This document shows, piece by piece, positions 8,431-16,665 of a stretch of 41,076 nucleotides of DNA. The DNA is from an uncultured Kiritimatiellota bacterium. GTDB taxonomy: Bacteria > Verrucomicrobiota > Kiritimatiellia > RFP12 > UBA1067. The stretch is from NCBI GenBank assembly GCA_934635385.1, contig CAKTZI010000036.1:1-41076 (forward strand), read 5' to 3'. Under the pieces are notes generated by a model. The model saw nothing but the letters and a program-made list of their open reading frames with translations. It was not told the origin of the DNA and did no database searches. A program made the position numbers and the translations under genes. How positions within the stretch are numbered: the stretch's first letter is position 1; each line of letters opens with the position of its first letter.

Positions 8431-8439
8431 AGTATATCA
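8431..8439 (-). promoter_or_regulatory. extended -10 promoter TGATATACT
   Basis: Hexamer TATACT on the minus strand at 8431-8436 with TG at 8438-8439. Transcription should start at about 8424. It gives the XylR-type regulator its own promoter downstream of the symporter gene. Confidence 0.55.
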
Positions 8440-8494
8440 AAAACCCCGTCCCCTGTCGGAGATCTGCCGCACGGTCGCCGAAACGGCGGCGGAA

Positions 8495-8530
8495 ACGGCG
8501 TCTGGCCGGCGTTTCGTTTCACGGCGTCTG
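8495..8530. promoter_or_regulatory. 10-bp direct repeat, possible operator
   Basis: ACGGCGTCTG occurs at 8495-8504 and 8521-8530, 26 bp apart, upstream of the promoter at 8431. AraC-family proteins commonly bind direct repeats, so an autoregulatory operator is possible. Confidence 0.3.
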
Positions 8531-8549
8531 AACGGCCTGTCGGCAGGCG

Positions 8550-10187
8550 TCAGAACCCGCAGACGAACCGGCCGACGGCCCACATCGAGGCGAAGATCGC
8601 CATCGAGAAGAGGAAGGTGTAGAGGACGCCCTTCCCCGCATCCCGTCCGTCCGCGCGCACGAGCGCCCTGAAGCGCGACAGCACCTCCGGCGGCTCCGGC
8701 TTTGTCACGAACGTCGCCGCGAGCCACGCGGCCGTCGTCACGCCGATCGTCAGGAGCAGACGCTGCCAGAAGGCCAGCGACACGGCAAAGACGTGCGGCC
8801 CGACCATCTGCAGGAAGACGGCACAGGCGATCGAGACGCCGAGCGCCGCGATTTCCGTCCAGGCGTTGATGCGCATCCAGAACCAGCGCAGGAGGAAGAC
8901 CGCCCCCGTGCCCGCGCCGACCATGACCATCAGGTCGAACCCCGCTTTCGCGTCCGCGAGAAGCGGCGCCAGGAGCGCGCCGGCGGCCATGAGCGCAATC
9001 GACGTCCAGCGGGCGACGGCGACGAGCTCATGCGCGTCCGCCGACGGATGGACGAACCGCTTCCACACGTCGTTCGCCACGTAGTTCGCGCCCATCGAGA
9101 GCTGTGCGGCGATCGTGGAGAACAAGGCCCCCATCAGCGACGCGGCGACCACGCCGAGCCAGCCGGCCGGCACGAACTTGATCATCGCCGGATACGCCAT
9201 GTCGTTGCCGACGTACTTCGGATCGACGTGCGGGAACGCCGCCCGGATCGACTCGAGGTCGGGGAAGACGACGAGCGAGGCGAACGCGACGACATACCAT
9301 GGCCAGGGACGGATCGCGTATTGCACGACCTGCGCGAAGAGTGTGCCGCCGAGCGCGTGCCCGTCGCTTTTCGCCGTCAGCATGCGCTGGACGATGTAGC
9401 CGCCGCCGCCCGGCTCGGAGCCGGAATACCAGACGTTCCACCACTGGATCGCGACCGGGATGACGAAGACCGCCACAAGCGTGTCCGTGTCGGAGAAGTC
9501 CGGGAAGAAGCCGAGCTTCGGCGCGACGGCGGGGTTTTTCAGGAGCGCGCTCCAGCCGCCGACGGCGGGCTGCGCGAGCGCGAAGGCCATGACCGCGACC
9601 GCACCGACCATGATGACGGCGAAGAGGTAGAAGTCGGCGTAGATCGTGCCGCGAATGCCGCCGACCGTCGAATAGAGGACGCTCGCGACGGCCGTGACGG
9701 CAAGGACGGCCCACGCGGGCACGTCGAAGAGGACGGTGCCCAGCTTGACCGCGCCCAGGAGAACCGTCGCCATCACGACGAGGTTGTAGATGACGCCGAG
9801 GTAGACGGCGCGGAAGCCGCGCAAAAACGCGGCGGGGCGTCCCGAATAGCGCAGCTCGTAGAACGCGATGTCCGTCGTCGCGCCGAGGCGATGCCAGAGC
9901 TTCGCGTAGACGAAGACCGTGAGGACGCCGCCCGTCAGGAACGACCACCACGCCCAGTTCCCCGCAAGCCCGTCCTCGCGGATGAACTGCGTGAAGAGGT
10001 TCGCCGAGTTGGTCGAGGTCATCGCCGCGACCATCGAGATGCCGATGAGCCACCACGGCATCGACCGCCCGGAATGGAAGAAGTCGGACGCGCCCCGTGC
10101 GCTCCGTCGGCTGGCCCAGACGGGGATCGCCAAGAGGATGGCGAAGAACGCGGCAATGACGAGGTAGTCGATTCCGTGGAAGCTCAT
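8550..10187 (-). CDS. sodium:solute symporter (SSS family)
   Basis: A 545-aa integral membrane protein with about 13-14 hydrophobic segments. The N-terminus has the SSS signature layout: YLVIAAFFAILLAIPVW, then ASDFFHSGRSMPWWLIG and SMVAAMTSTNSANLF. It would couple inward Na+ flow to uptake of a sugar, carboxylate or related solute; the sequence does not tell which. Its ATG overlaps the stop of the upstream Fe-S protein gene (ATGA at 10184-10187), so both are translated from one mRNA. This symporter is the best clue that the cassette takes up and processes a small external substrate. Confidence 0.92.
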   Translation of the reverse strand: MSFHGIDYLVIAAFFAILLAIPVWASRRSARGASDFFHSGRSMPWWLIGISMVAAMTSTNSANLFTQFIREDGLAGNWAWWSFLTGGVLTVFVYAKLWHRLGATTDIAFYELRYSGRPAAFLRGFRAVYLGVIYNLVVMATVLLGAVKLGTVLFDVPAWAVLAVTAVASVLYSTVGGIRGTIYADFYLFAVIMVGAVAVMAFALAQPAVGGWSALLKNPAVAPKLGFFPDFSDTDTLVAVFVIPVAIQWWNVWYSGSEPGGGGYIVQRMLTAKSDGHALGGTLFAQVVQYAIRPWPWYVVAFASLVVFPDLESIRAAFPHVDPKYVGNDMAYPAMIKFVPAGWLGVVAASLMGALFSTIAAQLSMGANYVANDVWKRFVHPSADAHELVAVARWTSIALMAAGALLAPLLADAKAGFDLMVMVGAGTGAVFLLRWFWMRINAWTEIAALGVSIACAVFLQMVGPHVFAVSLAFWQRLLLTIGVTTAAWLAATFVTKPEPPEVLSRFRALVRADGRDAGKGVLYTFLFSMAIFASMWAVGRFVCGF

Positions 10188-11119
10188 GCGAAGTCCTCAA
10201 TCTTGAATTTCCATTCGGGCCGCGTGCGGAACGGCGTCCTGAACTTCCGCTTCAGCGCGCCCTTCTCCTCCAGATGGCAGTAGCACGCGACATCGCACGC
10301 GCGTCCGCAGATCGAGCAGTTGTAGGCGTGCTGCGCCGGCGGGTAGAAGTAGATCTCGTCGAGAATCCGCTTCGCCTTCGCGGGATCGATCTCCGCCTCG
10401 CCCGCGATGATCTTCAGGCGGTCGGGGAAGTCGGGAAACGCCTCCGGCGGCATGAACGGGTTCTTCGTGCCGTTCGCGCCGTTGTAGTAGACCGCGCACC
10501 GCCAGGGGTCGATCGCGCCGTCCGCCCCGACACACTTTCCGGGGCAGCCCGCCGCGCATTTCCCGCAGCGGTCGCAGAGGTGCGGCGTCACCGGCGCGTC
10601 CGGCTCGATCGCGGCGTCCGTCAGGATGAAGCACGTCCGCTGCATCGGCCCGAAGTCGTCCGTCAGGAGAGCCCCGTGGAAGCCCCTCTCGCCGAGACCG
10701 CAACGGACGGCCGCATCGACGAAGTCGAACTGCGGCTCCTCCGTGCGGCCGCGCGCAATCGCGTCGTAGGCGACCTCCGGGTTCATGCCGTCCGGCTCCT
10801 CCATGATCGTCTGGTGGCGGCGCTGGGGAACGGCCGTGAAGCCCTTCGACTCGATGAGGTTCGCGAGCCGCACGAGGGCGATCGGCATGACCGTCTCCTC
10901 GATGTTCTCGACGGACATCGTCGTGTACTGGTAGTAGGTCGTCCCCTCCTCCGTGCCGCGATAGCTGCCGCGCAGGCAGCGGAACGCGAAACCGACCACG
11001 GACTTCACGTCCGGGTAGATGCGGAAGATCCTGTGTCCGGCGGGGAAGCGCGCCGCCGGGGCGACGCCCACAAGGTCGGCGCCGCACGCCTTCGCCAATT
11101 TCAGAATTTCAGATTTCAT
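10184..11119 (-). CDS. QueG/RdhA-like 4Fe-4S protein, copy 1
   Basis: A 311-aa protein related to the core of epoxyqueuosine reductase and reductive dehalogenases, which bind cobamide and two [4Fe-4S] clusters. Visible: the family signature VKSVVGFAFR (38-47), EEGTTYYQYTT (57-67), CGLGERGFHGALLT (140-153), then C182, C185, C188, C192 (CxxCxxCxxxCP), C208, and C268, C271, C275, C279. It lacks the lengths and extra domains of true QueG and is not expected to modify tRNA. The reaction and substrate are unknown. It is one of three paralogues in a row, directly before the symporter. Confidence 0.72.
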   Translation of the reverse strand: MKSEILKLAKACGADLVGVAPAARFPAGHRIFRIYPDVKSVVGFAFRCLRGSYRGTEEGTTYYQYTTMSVENIEETVMPIALVRLANLIESKGFTAVPQRRHQTIMEEPDGMNPEVAYDAIARGRTEEPQFDFVDAAVRCGLGERGFHGALLTDDFGPMQRTCFILTDAAIEPDAPVTPHLCDRCGKCAAGCPGKCVGADGAIDPWRCAVYYNGANGTKNPFMPPEAFPDFPDRLKIIAGEAEIDPAKAKRILDEIYFYPPAQHAYNCSICGRACDVACYCHLEEKGALKRKFRTPFRTRPEWKFKIEDFA

Positions 11120-11266
11120 ATCTCAAACCTCAACCATTAATCTTCATCAAAATCCCGATATTACGTTTCGCTCAACTCTCAAATTTTAAATCCTAAATCT
11201 CATGTTTCATCCAGACCTAATTTATCCCTATCTCGCATCTTCTTTCACCGCTCACCCTCATGTCAC
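11120..11266. repeat. AT-rich simple-sequence spacer within the Fe-S operon
   Basis: This 147-base gap is far poorer in GC than its surroundings and consists of degenerate words such as TTCAGAATTTCAGATTTC and CTCAAATTTTAAATCCTAAA. No ORF, promoter or hairpin is evident. It resembles other low-complexity tracts in this window (12065-12135, 22518-22553). Confidence 0.5.
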
Positions 11267-12058
11267 TCATATTTCGCGTCCCGTCAGATGCTCATAGCAG
11301 GCGATGTCACACTTCTTGCCGCAGAGGCACGCCTGATAGCCCCACTGCGTGCGCGGCAGCGCGTAACCACGCGCCTTGCCGTAGTGGTCCCAGCATTTCC
11401 ACGTGTTGAGGCCCTTCACGGGATCGATACACCCCGCGTCGCACGCCGCCGCACACGCCGCGCAGCCGGCGCAGAGGTCGTCCGCAAACGGCGGGTTCGT
11501 CTCCAGCTCCGCATCCGTGATGATGAAGGCGTAGCGCATGAACGGGCCAAACGCGCGGTTGACGATCCGTCCGCACCGCCCCGGCCAGCCGAGGCCGCAG
11601 GCGCGCGCGGCCTTGCCGAAGTCCAGGATGACGTCTGGCGGCGGCTTCCCGGCCTCGACGGGCGAGGCGTACTTCAGCTCGTAGACGCCGATCGTCTCGG
11701 GGTTGCAGGTCTTGTCGCCCTTGACCTTGAGGTTCGGCGTCGTGCGCTGGAGGCAGGCGTCATAGCCCGCGTCCTCGATGAGCGAGGCCATCTTGAAGAG
11801 GAAGATCTCGAAATACTCCTCGTCGATGGCCTTCACGCCCACCGTCGTGTAGGTGTAGAACTGCGAGCCTTCCTTCATCGTCTTGTAAAGCCCCTTCGGC
11901 ACGGGAATGCCGAAGCCGATGAGGCACTTCGCCTGGGGGCAGACCATCTTCGGATCCCGTCGCGGATCCTCGTCCGCGAACAGCGACAGGTCGCCGATGC
12001 CAAATGCCGCCGCGCCAAGCTCGCGCGCCGCCGTCTCGATTGTCTTTCGGTCAATCAT
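11267..12058 (-). CDS. QueG/RdhA-like 4Fe-4S protein, copy 2 (short)
   Basis: A 263-aa paralogue of the proteins on either side. It has KCLIGFGIPVPKG (44-56), KEGSQFYTYTT (62-72) and CGLGWPGRCGRIVN (154-167). The first cluster ligands are C196, C199, C202, C206 plus C210, with C222 in between. The second set is C244, C246, C250, C254 (CxCx3Cx3C rather than CxxCx3Cx3C). It stops shortly after this second motif, so it is the shortest of the three. A strong ribosome binding site (AGGAGG) precedes ATG 12058. Different cluster spacing suggests the paralogues are not redundant and may act as a complex or as successive electron carriers. Confidence 0.7.
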   Translation of the reverse strand: MIDRKTIETAARELGAAAFGIGDLSLFADEDPRRDPKMVCPQAKCLIGFGIPVPKGLYKTMKEGSQFYTYTTVGVKAIDEEYFEIFLFKMASLIEDAGYDACLQRTTPNLKVKGDKTCNPETIGVYELKYASPVEAGKPPPDVILDFGKAARACGLGWPGRCGRIVNRAFGPFMRYAFIITDAELETNPPFADDLCAGCAACAAACDAGCIDPVKGLNTWKCWDHYGKARGYALPRTQWGYQACLCGKKCDIACYEHLTGREI

Positions 12059-12064
12059 GATTTC

Positions 12065-12135
12065 CTCCTCTCTCTTAACCTTCCACCCTCTTGCCTTCTC
12101 AACCTCTCAACTTCCCACCTTCTCAACCCGCTCTC
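12065..12135. repeat. polypurine simple-sequence spacer
   Basis: On the minus strand this reads as repeated purine-rich words (GAGAGG, GGTTGAGAAGG, AGGTTGAGA) between two Fe-S genes. It contains several Shine-Dalgarno-like runs. No other function visible. Confidence 0.45.
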
Positions 12136-13221
12136 CTACCTCTCCATCTTCCAGGGCCGCGTGCGCGTCCTGAGCGGATTCTTGAACCGCCCGTGCAGAC
12201 AGCCGCCCGGCTTCTCCAGCATCGCGACGCACGCGCGGATGCAGCCGCCGCACTTCGCCATGTTGTAGCCGACCCACGTCGGGAAGTACTTCGCGAGCGC
12301 CTTGTAGACCTTCATGATCTCCTGCTCGTTCGCGCCGGTCTTCCCCTCCAGCAGGTCGAGGTCGCCGTTCCGGTTCTCGTCCCAGACCTCCTTCGGCACG
12401 AACGGGTTGTAGTAGCGGCCCGCGTGCGTGTAGAACGCATAGCACTTCCACATGTCGATGTCGCCCCACTCCATCGTGTAGTCGCCGATCGACGCCGTGC
12501 ATTTCGCGCCGCCCCGGATCGGCGGAATGCAGTGGCCGGGGCATTCGCGCACGCACGCGCCGCATCGGCGGCAAAGGGGCGGGCCGGAGTAGATCTCGTC
12601 GTATTCGTCGAATTCGCCGTCGGTGAAGAGGAACGCGACGCGCTGCAGGGGGCCGAACTCCGGCGTCAGCAGCATCTTCGACCAGCCGATCTCGCCGAGG
12701 CCGCACGCGACGGCGCAGATGCGGAACTGGAACTGCAGGTCGGGCGGCACGTTCTCTCCGGGGCGCGTCGCGCGCGTGAAGTCGACGGAGCGGTGGTGGG
12801 CCGTCGAGTCCTTCGCGTTCTCGCTGACCTCTATCTGCTCCTCCGGCGAAAGCTTCGCGTCCTTCGAGCCGTCCATGTCCGACACGCAGCCGCGCGCGCC
12901 GGTGTTGCGGTAGACGAACGCCTCGTAGCCGGCGTCCTCGATCGCCTGGCCGACGTGGTAGAGCGTCGCCGGCGCGAGGATCTCGTTGATGCCGCCGTAG
13001 GCCATCGACGGATACTGGTAGAACTGCGTGCCCTCCTCGATGCCGCGCTGCACGCCGCGCGGAATGCGGAAGACGAAGCCGACGATCGACTTGCAGTTCG
13101 GGAAGAGGAACGTCGGGTTCATCTCGTCCGGCGCGTTCTTCATGCGCGAGATCGGCGCGACGCCGCACTTGTCGGCCCCGGCCTTCTTCGCGATTTCCTT
13201 GATGAGTTTGGCGTTGAGCAT
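12136..13221 (-). CDS. QueG/RdhA-like 4Fe-4S protein, copy 3
   Basis: A 361-aa paralogue, the longest of the three. I chose ATG 13221, two bases after the stop of the U32-like gene; a longer frame exists upstream but is only the shadow of that gene. Motifs: CKSIVGFVFRIPRG (43-56), EEGTQFYQYPS (62-72), CGLGEIGWSKMLLT (173-186). First cluster C217, C220, C223, C227 with C231; second set C324, C327, C331, C341. Insertions near 110-155 and 270-310 distinguish it from the other copies. No strong ribosome binding site is visible, consistent with translational coupling to the upstream gene. Confidence 0.72.
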   Translation of the reverse strand: MLNAKLIKEIAKKAGADKCGVAPISRMKNAPDEMNPTFLFPNCKSIVGFVFRIPRGVQRGIEEGTQFYQYPSMAYGGINEILAPATLYHVGQAIEDAGYEAFVYRNTGARGCVSDMDGSKDAKLSPEEQIEVSENAKDSTAHHRSVDFTRATRPGENVPPDLQFQFRICAVACGLGEIGWSKMLLTPEFGPLQRVAFLFTDGEFDEYDEIYSGPPLCRRCGACVRECPGHCIPPIRGGAKCTASIGDYTMEWGDIDMWKCYAFYTHAGRYYNPFVPKEVWDENRNGDLDLLEGKTGANEQEIMKVYKALAKYFPTWVGYNMAKCGGCIRACVAMLEKPGGCLHGRFKNPLRTRTRPWKMER

Positions 13222-13223
13222 GG

Positions 13224-14111
13224 TCAGTTGTCCATTTTCCGTTCGTTGTCCCCTTGTCTGAAAAGAGCCGAGTGGTCGGGTTCGAGCAGCCCCCGGATGT
13301 CGCCGACGTGCGAACCCGTCACATAGGATTCGAGAATGCGGATCGGATGCGCGCTCGCCCGCGTCGCGAGCTTCATGCCCGTGCAGAGACCCTCGTAGGA
13401 CGCGACGTCCTCCGGCGCGATCCAGTTCGTGCGCGCATGCCACTGCGCGCGGTTCTCCGGCTTCGTGAGCCACTGCCAGCACGTGCCGCGCCAGGCGTAG
13501 CCGTTCTCGGCCTGCGCAATCTCGGCCTCGTGCGCGACGAGGTTGTCGTGGAAGACGTGCGACGAGCAGAAGTTGAGGCAGCCCGAATTGGCGAGAAGGT
13601 AAAGCCCCTTCCCGTGCGCGTCGCACCACGCCTTCGCCGCGCGCACCGCCGCGCGGTCGCGGTTCAGCTCGCGCTTGAGGTAGTAGCCGTCGAAGACGTC
13701 GGCAAGGTAGTCCATCCCCTCGGCCGTCCCGATCTCCATGTTGACCGAGGCCCGCGTCCGGACGCCGGGGAAGTTGTCCTTCACGAACTTCGCGACGAGC
13801 GGCGAGGTCGTCGTCACCGCGCGGAGGGCGCCGTCCGCCGCAAACCGCTCGACCGCCTCGCCGACTTCCGCGAAGAAGCCCTTCGCGAGCGCCCGCGCGC
13901 CGTAGCAGTTCGCGTTGAAGAGGATGTTGAGGCCGAGCCCCGCGTCGGCGAGCCGGCCGAGATCCTCCAGCTGGCGGTCGACGTCCGGGACCGCGCCGCG
14001 CCCGGACGGCATCGCGCCCAGGGCGAAGTAGACTTCGTCCAGGCGATCCGCGCGCGCGACGATCGCGTCGATCCATGCCGCATCCGGCTGATATCCGACA
14101 GAGAATCTCAT
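13224..14111 (-). CDS. U32-like Fe-S protein, first gene of the cassette
   Basis: A 295-aa TIM-barrel-like protein resembling the U32 peptidase family, whose characterised members (UbiU/UbiV, RlhA, TrhP) mostly act in ring or base hydroxylation rather than proteolysis. Four Cys residues, C178 and C182 (NSGCLNFCSS), C211 (GTCWQW) and C243 (GLCTGM), could hold a [4Fe-4S] cluster. ATG 14111 is chosen because the promoter hexamer ends 10 bases before it, giving an almost leaderless mRNA, and the product begins like the family (MRFSVGYQ). It opens the operon of three Fe-S proteins and a symporter, divergent from a XylR-type regulator. Confidence 0.65.
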   Translation of the reverse strand: MRFSVGYQPDAAWIDAIVARADRLDEVYFALGAMPSGRGAVPDVDRQLEDLGRLADAGLGLNILFNANCYGARALAKGFFAEVGEAVERFAADGALRAVTTTSPLVAKFVKDNFPGVRTRASVNMEIGTAEGMDYLADVFDGYYLKRELNRDRAAVRAAKAWCDAHGKGLYLLANSGCLNFCSSHVFHDNLVAHEAEIAQAENGYAWRGTCWQWLTKPENRAQWHARTNWIAPEDVASYEGLCTGMKLATRASAHPIRILESYVTGSHVGDIRGLLEPDHSALFRQGDNERKMDN

Positions 14112-14121
14112 GACAGCGCAA

Positions 14122-14130
14122 AGTATAGCA
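14122..14130 (-). promoter_or_regulatory. extended -10 promoter TGCTATACT for the Fe-S/symporter operon
   Basis: Hexamer at 14122-14127 with TG at 14129-14130. Predicted start is about 4 bases before ATG 14111. The surrounding AGTAT...ATACT is itself an inverted repeat. No -35 box. Confidence 0.6.
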
Positions 14131-14150
14131 TACTGACGCCCGACTGTCAT

Positions 14151-14176
14151 TGCATTTCCACGCATTATTAAATGCA
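14151..14176. promoter_or_regulatory. inverted repeat between divergent promoters, possible operator
   Basis: TGCATTT at 14151-14157 and AAATGCA at 14170-14176 are perfect reverse complements 12 bases apart, midway between the two divergent -10 elements. A regulator here could control both directions. Confidence 0.4.
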
Positions 14177-14212
14177 CGAACGCGCAAGATGCCGCAGAAC
14201 GGACGCGAAGTG

Positions 14213-14221
14213 TGGTATAAT
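14213..14221 (+). promoter_or_regulatory. extended -10 promoter TGGTATAAT, leaderless start
   Basis: TATAAT at 14216-14221 is followed by exactly 6 bases and then ATG 14228, so +1 is predicted to be the A of the start codon. The bases where a -35 box would lie show no match. Confidence 0.7.
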
Positions 14222-14227
14222 CCGCGC

Positions 14228-15406
14228 ATGAGCAGAAACACACGCCTGTCAGCCGCGCCGCATATCCTCGTCACCATCCCGACGGCGAACTTCACGCAAC
14301 GGAAGATCCTGGAGGGCGTCCTCGCCTATGCGCGCGAGAAAGGCCCGTGGCTCTTCCACCTGAACACCGGGGACATCGCGGCGCAGGGGCTCAAGCGCGT
14401 CAGCGACTGGGGCGTCGATGGCGTCATCATGCTTTCGGCGAACCCCGAACTGCTGACGCGCGTCGCGCGGCTCAACCGTCCGACCGTGCTCATCAACGCG
14501 CCGCTTTCCGTCAAGACGCGCCGCCGCGACATGATCGTCGTCCGCCGCGACAACCCGAACCTCGGGCGCATGGCCGCCGAACATCTGCTCGGCGGCGGCT
14601 TCCGCTCCTTCGCCTTCGTCGGCTCGCCGCGTCCGGCGGAATGGTCGGACGGACGGCGCGACGGCTTCGCGCGCGAGATTGCCGCCGCCGGATTCCCCTG
14701 CGCGGTCTATCCGACGCCGACGCCCGACGAATGCGCCGACTTCTCCCGCGAGGCGCCGCGCCTGATCGCCTGGCTCAAGGCCCTGCCGAAGCGCACCGCC
14801 CTCTACACGGTCAAGGACATTCGCGGACAGCAGATCCTCGCCGCCTGCCTCGACGCCGGCATCGCCGTGCCGGACGACCTCGCCGTCCTCTCGACGGACG
14901 ACGACGAGATCCTCTGCGAGACGGCGACGCCCTCCCTGTCGTCCATCTCGCTCGACGGCGAGCATACGGGCCGCATCTGCGCCAAGGCCCTCGACGACCT
15001 CCTGCACGGGCGGCCGCGCCATCCGCTCGTGGACATCGCCTTTCCGCGCATCGTCACGCGCCGCTCGACCGACACGTTCGCGATCGGCGACCCCGTTCTC
15101 TCGCGCGTCATCGCCTACGCCCGCAAGCGGCTCGACGCGCCGCTGAAGATCCGCGACATGGCGCGGACGCTCGGCGTCTCCGTCCGCACGATCGAGACGA
15201 AGGCTCTGCGACATTTCGGCCACCCGATCCGCGAGGAGATCCTGCGCCTCCGGCTCAGCGAGGGCGTTGCGCTTCTCACGAACTCGCGCCTGCCGATTGC
15301 GGAAGTCGCCGCGCGCTGCGGCTTCTGCAACGCGAGCCACTTCTCGCGCGCCGTCAAGGCCGCCTTCGGCTACCCGCCGGGCGTCTTCCGCCTGCCGGCG
15401 AACTAG
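14228..15406 (+). CDS. XylR-type LacI/AraC hybrid transcription regulator, second copy
   Basis: A 392-aa regulator with a LacI/GalR-like sensor domain (about 10-275; HILVTIPTANFTQRKILEGV, AAEHLLGGGFRSFAFVG, AVLSTDDDEIL) and an AraC DNA-binding domain (about 285-392; IRDMARTLGVSVRTIETKAL, IAEVAARCGFCNASHFSRAV). The start at 14228 rather than upstream TTG codons is fixed by the promoter 6 bases before it. It diverges from the U32/Fe-S/symporter operon and is therefore its most likely controller. Together with the regulator at 7216 it brackets the cassette. It ends convergently with trmJ, the two stop codons overlapping. Confidence 0.9.
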   Translation: MSRNTRLSAAPHILVTIPTANFTQRKILEGVLAYAREKGPWLFHLNTGDIAAQGLKRVSDWGVDGVIMLSANPELLTRVARLNRPTVLINAPLSVKTRRRDMIVVRRDNPNLGRMAAEHLLGGGFRSFAFVGSPRPAEWSDGRRDGFAREIAAAGFPCAVYPTPTPDECADFSREAPRLIAWLKALPKRTALYTVKDIRGQQILAACLDAGIAVPDDLAVLSTDDDEILCETATPSLSSISLDGEHTGRICAKALDDLLHGRPRHPLVDIAFPRIVTRRSTDTFAIGDPVLSRVIAYARKRLDAPLKIRDMARTLGVSVRTIETKALRHFGHPIREEILRLRLSEGVALLTNSRLPIAEVAARCGFCNASHFSRAVKAAFGYPPGVFRLPAN

Positions 15407-16128
15407 CCGTTCTTCTTCGCCCAGATCGCCTGACGGGCGACGCCGAGCAGCAGGGCCGCGTCGTCCTTCGTGAAGACGCCGCGCGAGAAGACGCGATGGA
15501 AGCCCTGCATGAAATGGTCGGCCTGCTCCGGCTTCATGAAGCCGATCTCCTCCAGCATCGCCGCCCAGTTCTTCATGAGCTGCATCTTCTGGGCCTGCGG
15601 CGCGGGCGGGGCCTTCTCGTGCGGCGGCAGGTAGCGCCCCGACGCCGTGAAGAACTCGTAGCAGGTGATGAGGACGGCCTGCGAGAGGTTGATGGACGTG
15701 TAGCCCGCGTCCACGGGGATGCGGATGAGGTGCGTGCACTGGGCGACCTCCTCGTTCAGGAGCCCCTTGTCCTCGCGCCCGAAGACGAGCGCGACCGGAC
15801 CCGTCGCGGCGAGCGAGAGGATGTCGGCGGCGCAGTCGCGCGGCGCCTTCACGTGCTGGCGGTAGAGCCCTTCGCGCGCCGTCGTGCCGACGACGGCCAC
15901 GCAGTCGGCCACGGACTCCTCGAACGTCGCGAACTCCTCGCGCGCGTCGAGGATGTCCGTCGCGTGCACGGCGAGGCGGCGTCCCTCCTCCCAGTCGTTC
16001 TGCAGGTTCGGCGCCGCGAGGCGCAGGTGGCGGATGCCCATGTTCGCCATGGCGCGGCAGCTGGAGCCGACGTTGCCCGTGTAGAGCGTCCCGACAAGGA
16101 CGACGCGGATGTTCTCAAGCGGATTCAT
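15403..16128 (-). CDS. trmJ: TrmJ-like tRNA 2'-O-methyltransferase (SpoU/TrmH fold)
   Basis: A 241-aa SPOUT enzyme. The three conserved motifs are present: NVGSSCRAMANMG (19-31), FGREDKGL (116-123) and SINLSQAV (145-152), which form the trefoil-knot SAM site. Order and length fit TrmJ, which methylates the ribose at position 32 of tRNA. A less specific TrmH-family assignment remains possible. The ATG at 16128 overlaps the stop of the upstream lipoprotein gene (ATGA), so the much longer open frame upstream is not used. Cytoplasmic. Confidence 0.82.
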   Translation of the reverse strand: MNPLENIRVVLVGTLYTGNVGSSCRAMANMGIRHLRLAAPNLQNDWEEGRRLAVHATDILDAREEFATFEESVADCVAVVGTTAREGLYRQHVKAPRDCAADILSLAATGPVALVFGREDKGLLNEEVAQCTHLIRIPVDAGYTSINLSQAVLITCYEFFTASGRYLPPHEKAPPAPQAQKMQLMKNWAAMLEEIGFMKPEQADHFMQGFHRVFSRGVFTKDDAALLLGVARQAIWAKKNG

Positions 16129-16610
16129 CGAGACGGTTTCCTGTATTCTCTTCCCTGCCGGAGGACGGGCTTCCAGCGGTCGTCCTTCTGGACGTCCATC
16201 TGCGGCGTGTCGCACAGGACGCCGCGATAGACGGGCGCATAGGCCGCCGGATTCTCCTTGGACTGCCGGTAGACGAAGCACGTGAAGCCGTTGACGAGAA
16301 TCTGCCACCGGCCGTTGTCCGTCCTGTACATCGTGCCGCGCGTCTGGTAGTTCATGCACTGCCAGGCCCTGAAGGAATCGCCGTCCGGCAAATCGACCTC
16401 GACGACGAGCTTGGACTTGAAGTCCATTTCCTTGCCCGTCATGGGCGAGACGAACGTGTTGACGTGTTCGCGCTCGGCGATGCCGTAGTTCACCGTGACA
16501 AGATACCCGTCCTCGTCCGAGAAGACGTTCTTCTGGACGATCCGATAGCTCTGGCATCCCGCCAGGGCCATGATGGCAAACATGAAAAAAGCATGGATGA
16601 ACTTCGACAT
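16125..16610 (-). CDS. small lipoprotein, unknown function
   Basis: A 161-aa protein with a lipoprotein signal peptide: MSKFIHAFFMFAIMALAGC, with lipobox LAGC and the lipidated Cys at residue 19. The mature part is hydrophilic with several Cys and is not recognised. ATG 16610 is chosen because of the signal peptide and because the promoter hexamer lies just upstream. The predicted leader is only about 7 bases with no ribosome binding site. It is translationally coupled to trmJ, though a functional link is not obvious. Confidence 0.7.
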   Translation of the reverse strand: MSKFIHAFFMFAIMALAGCQSYRIVQKNVFSDEDGYLVTVNYGIAEREHVNTFVSPMTGKEMDFKSKLVVEVDLPDGDSFRAWQCMNYQTRGTMYRTDNGRWQILVNGFTCFVYRQSKENPAAYAPVYRGVLCDTPQMDVQKDDRWKPVLRQGREYRKPSR

Positions 16611-16623
16611 CGCAATGGCCAAG

Positions 16624-16632
16624 ATTATATCA
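16624..16632 (-). promoter_or_regulatory. extended -10 promoter TGATATAAT
   Basis: Hexamer at 16624-16629, TG at 16631-16632; predicted start about 7 bases before ATG 16610. Drives the lipoprotein and trmJ. Confidence 0.55.
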
Positions 16633-16665
16633 TATTTTCGCGAAACCGGCGGGGTTCGGCTACGG

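Noticed and set aside
13222..14295. Extension of the third Fe-S protein frame up to 14295
   Set aside because: The region encodes the U32-like protein in another frame; the Fe-S homology starts at 13221.
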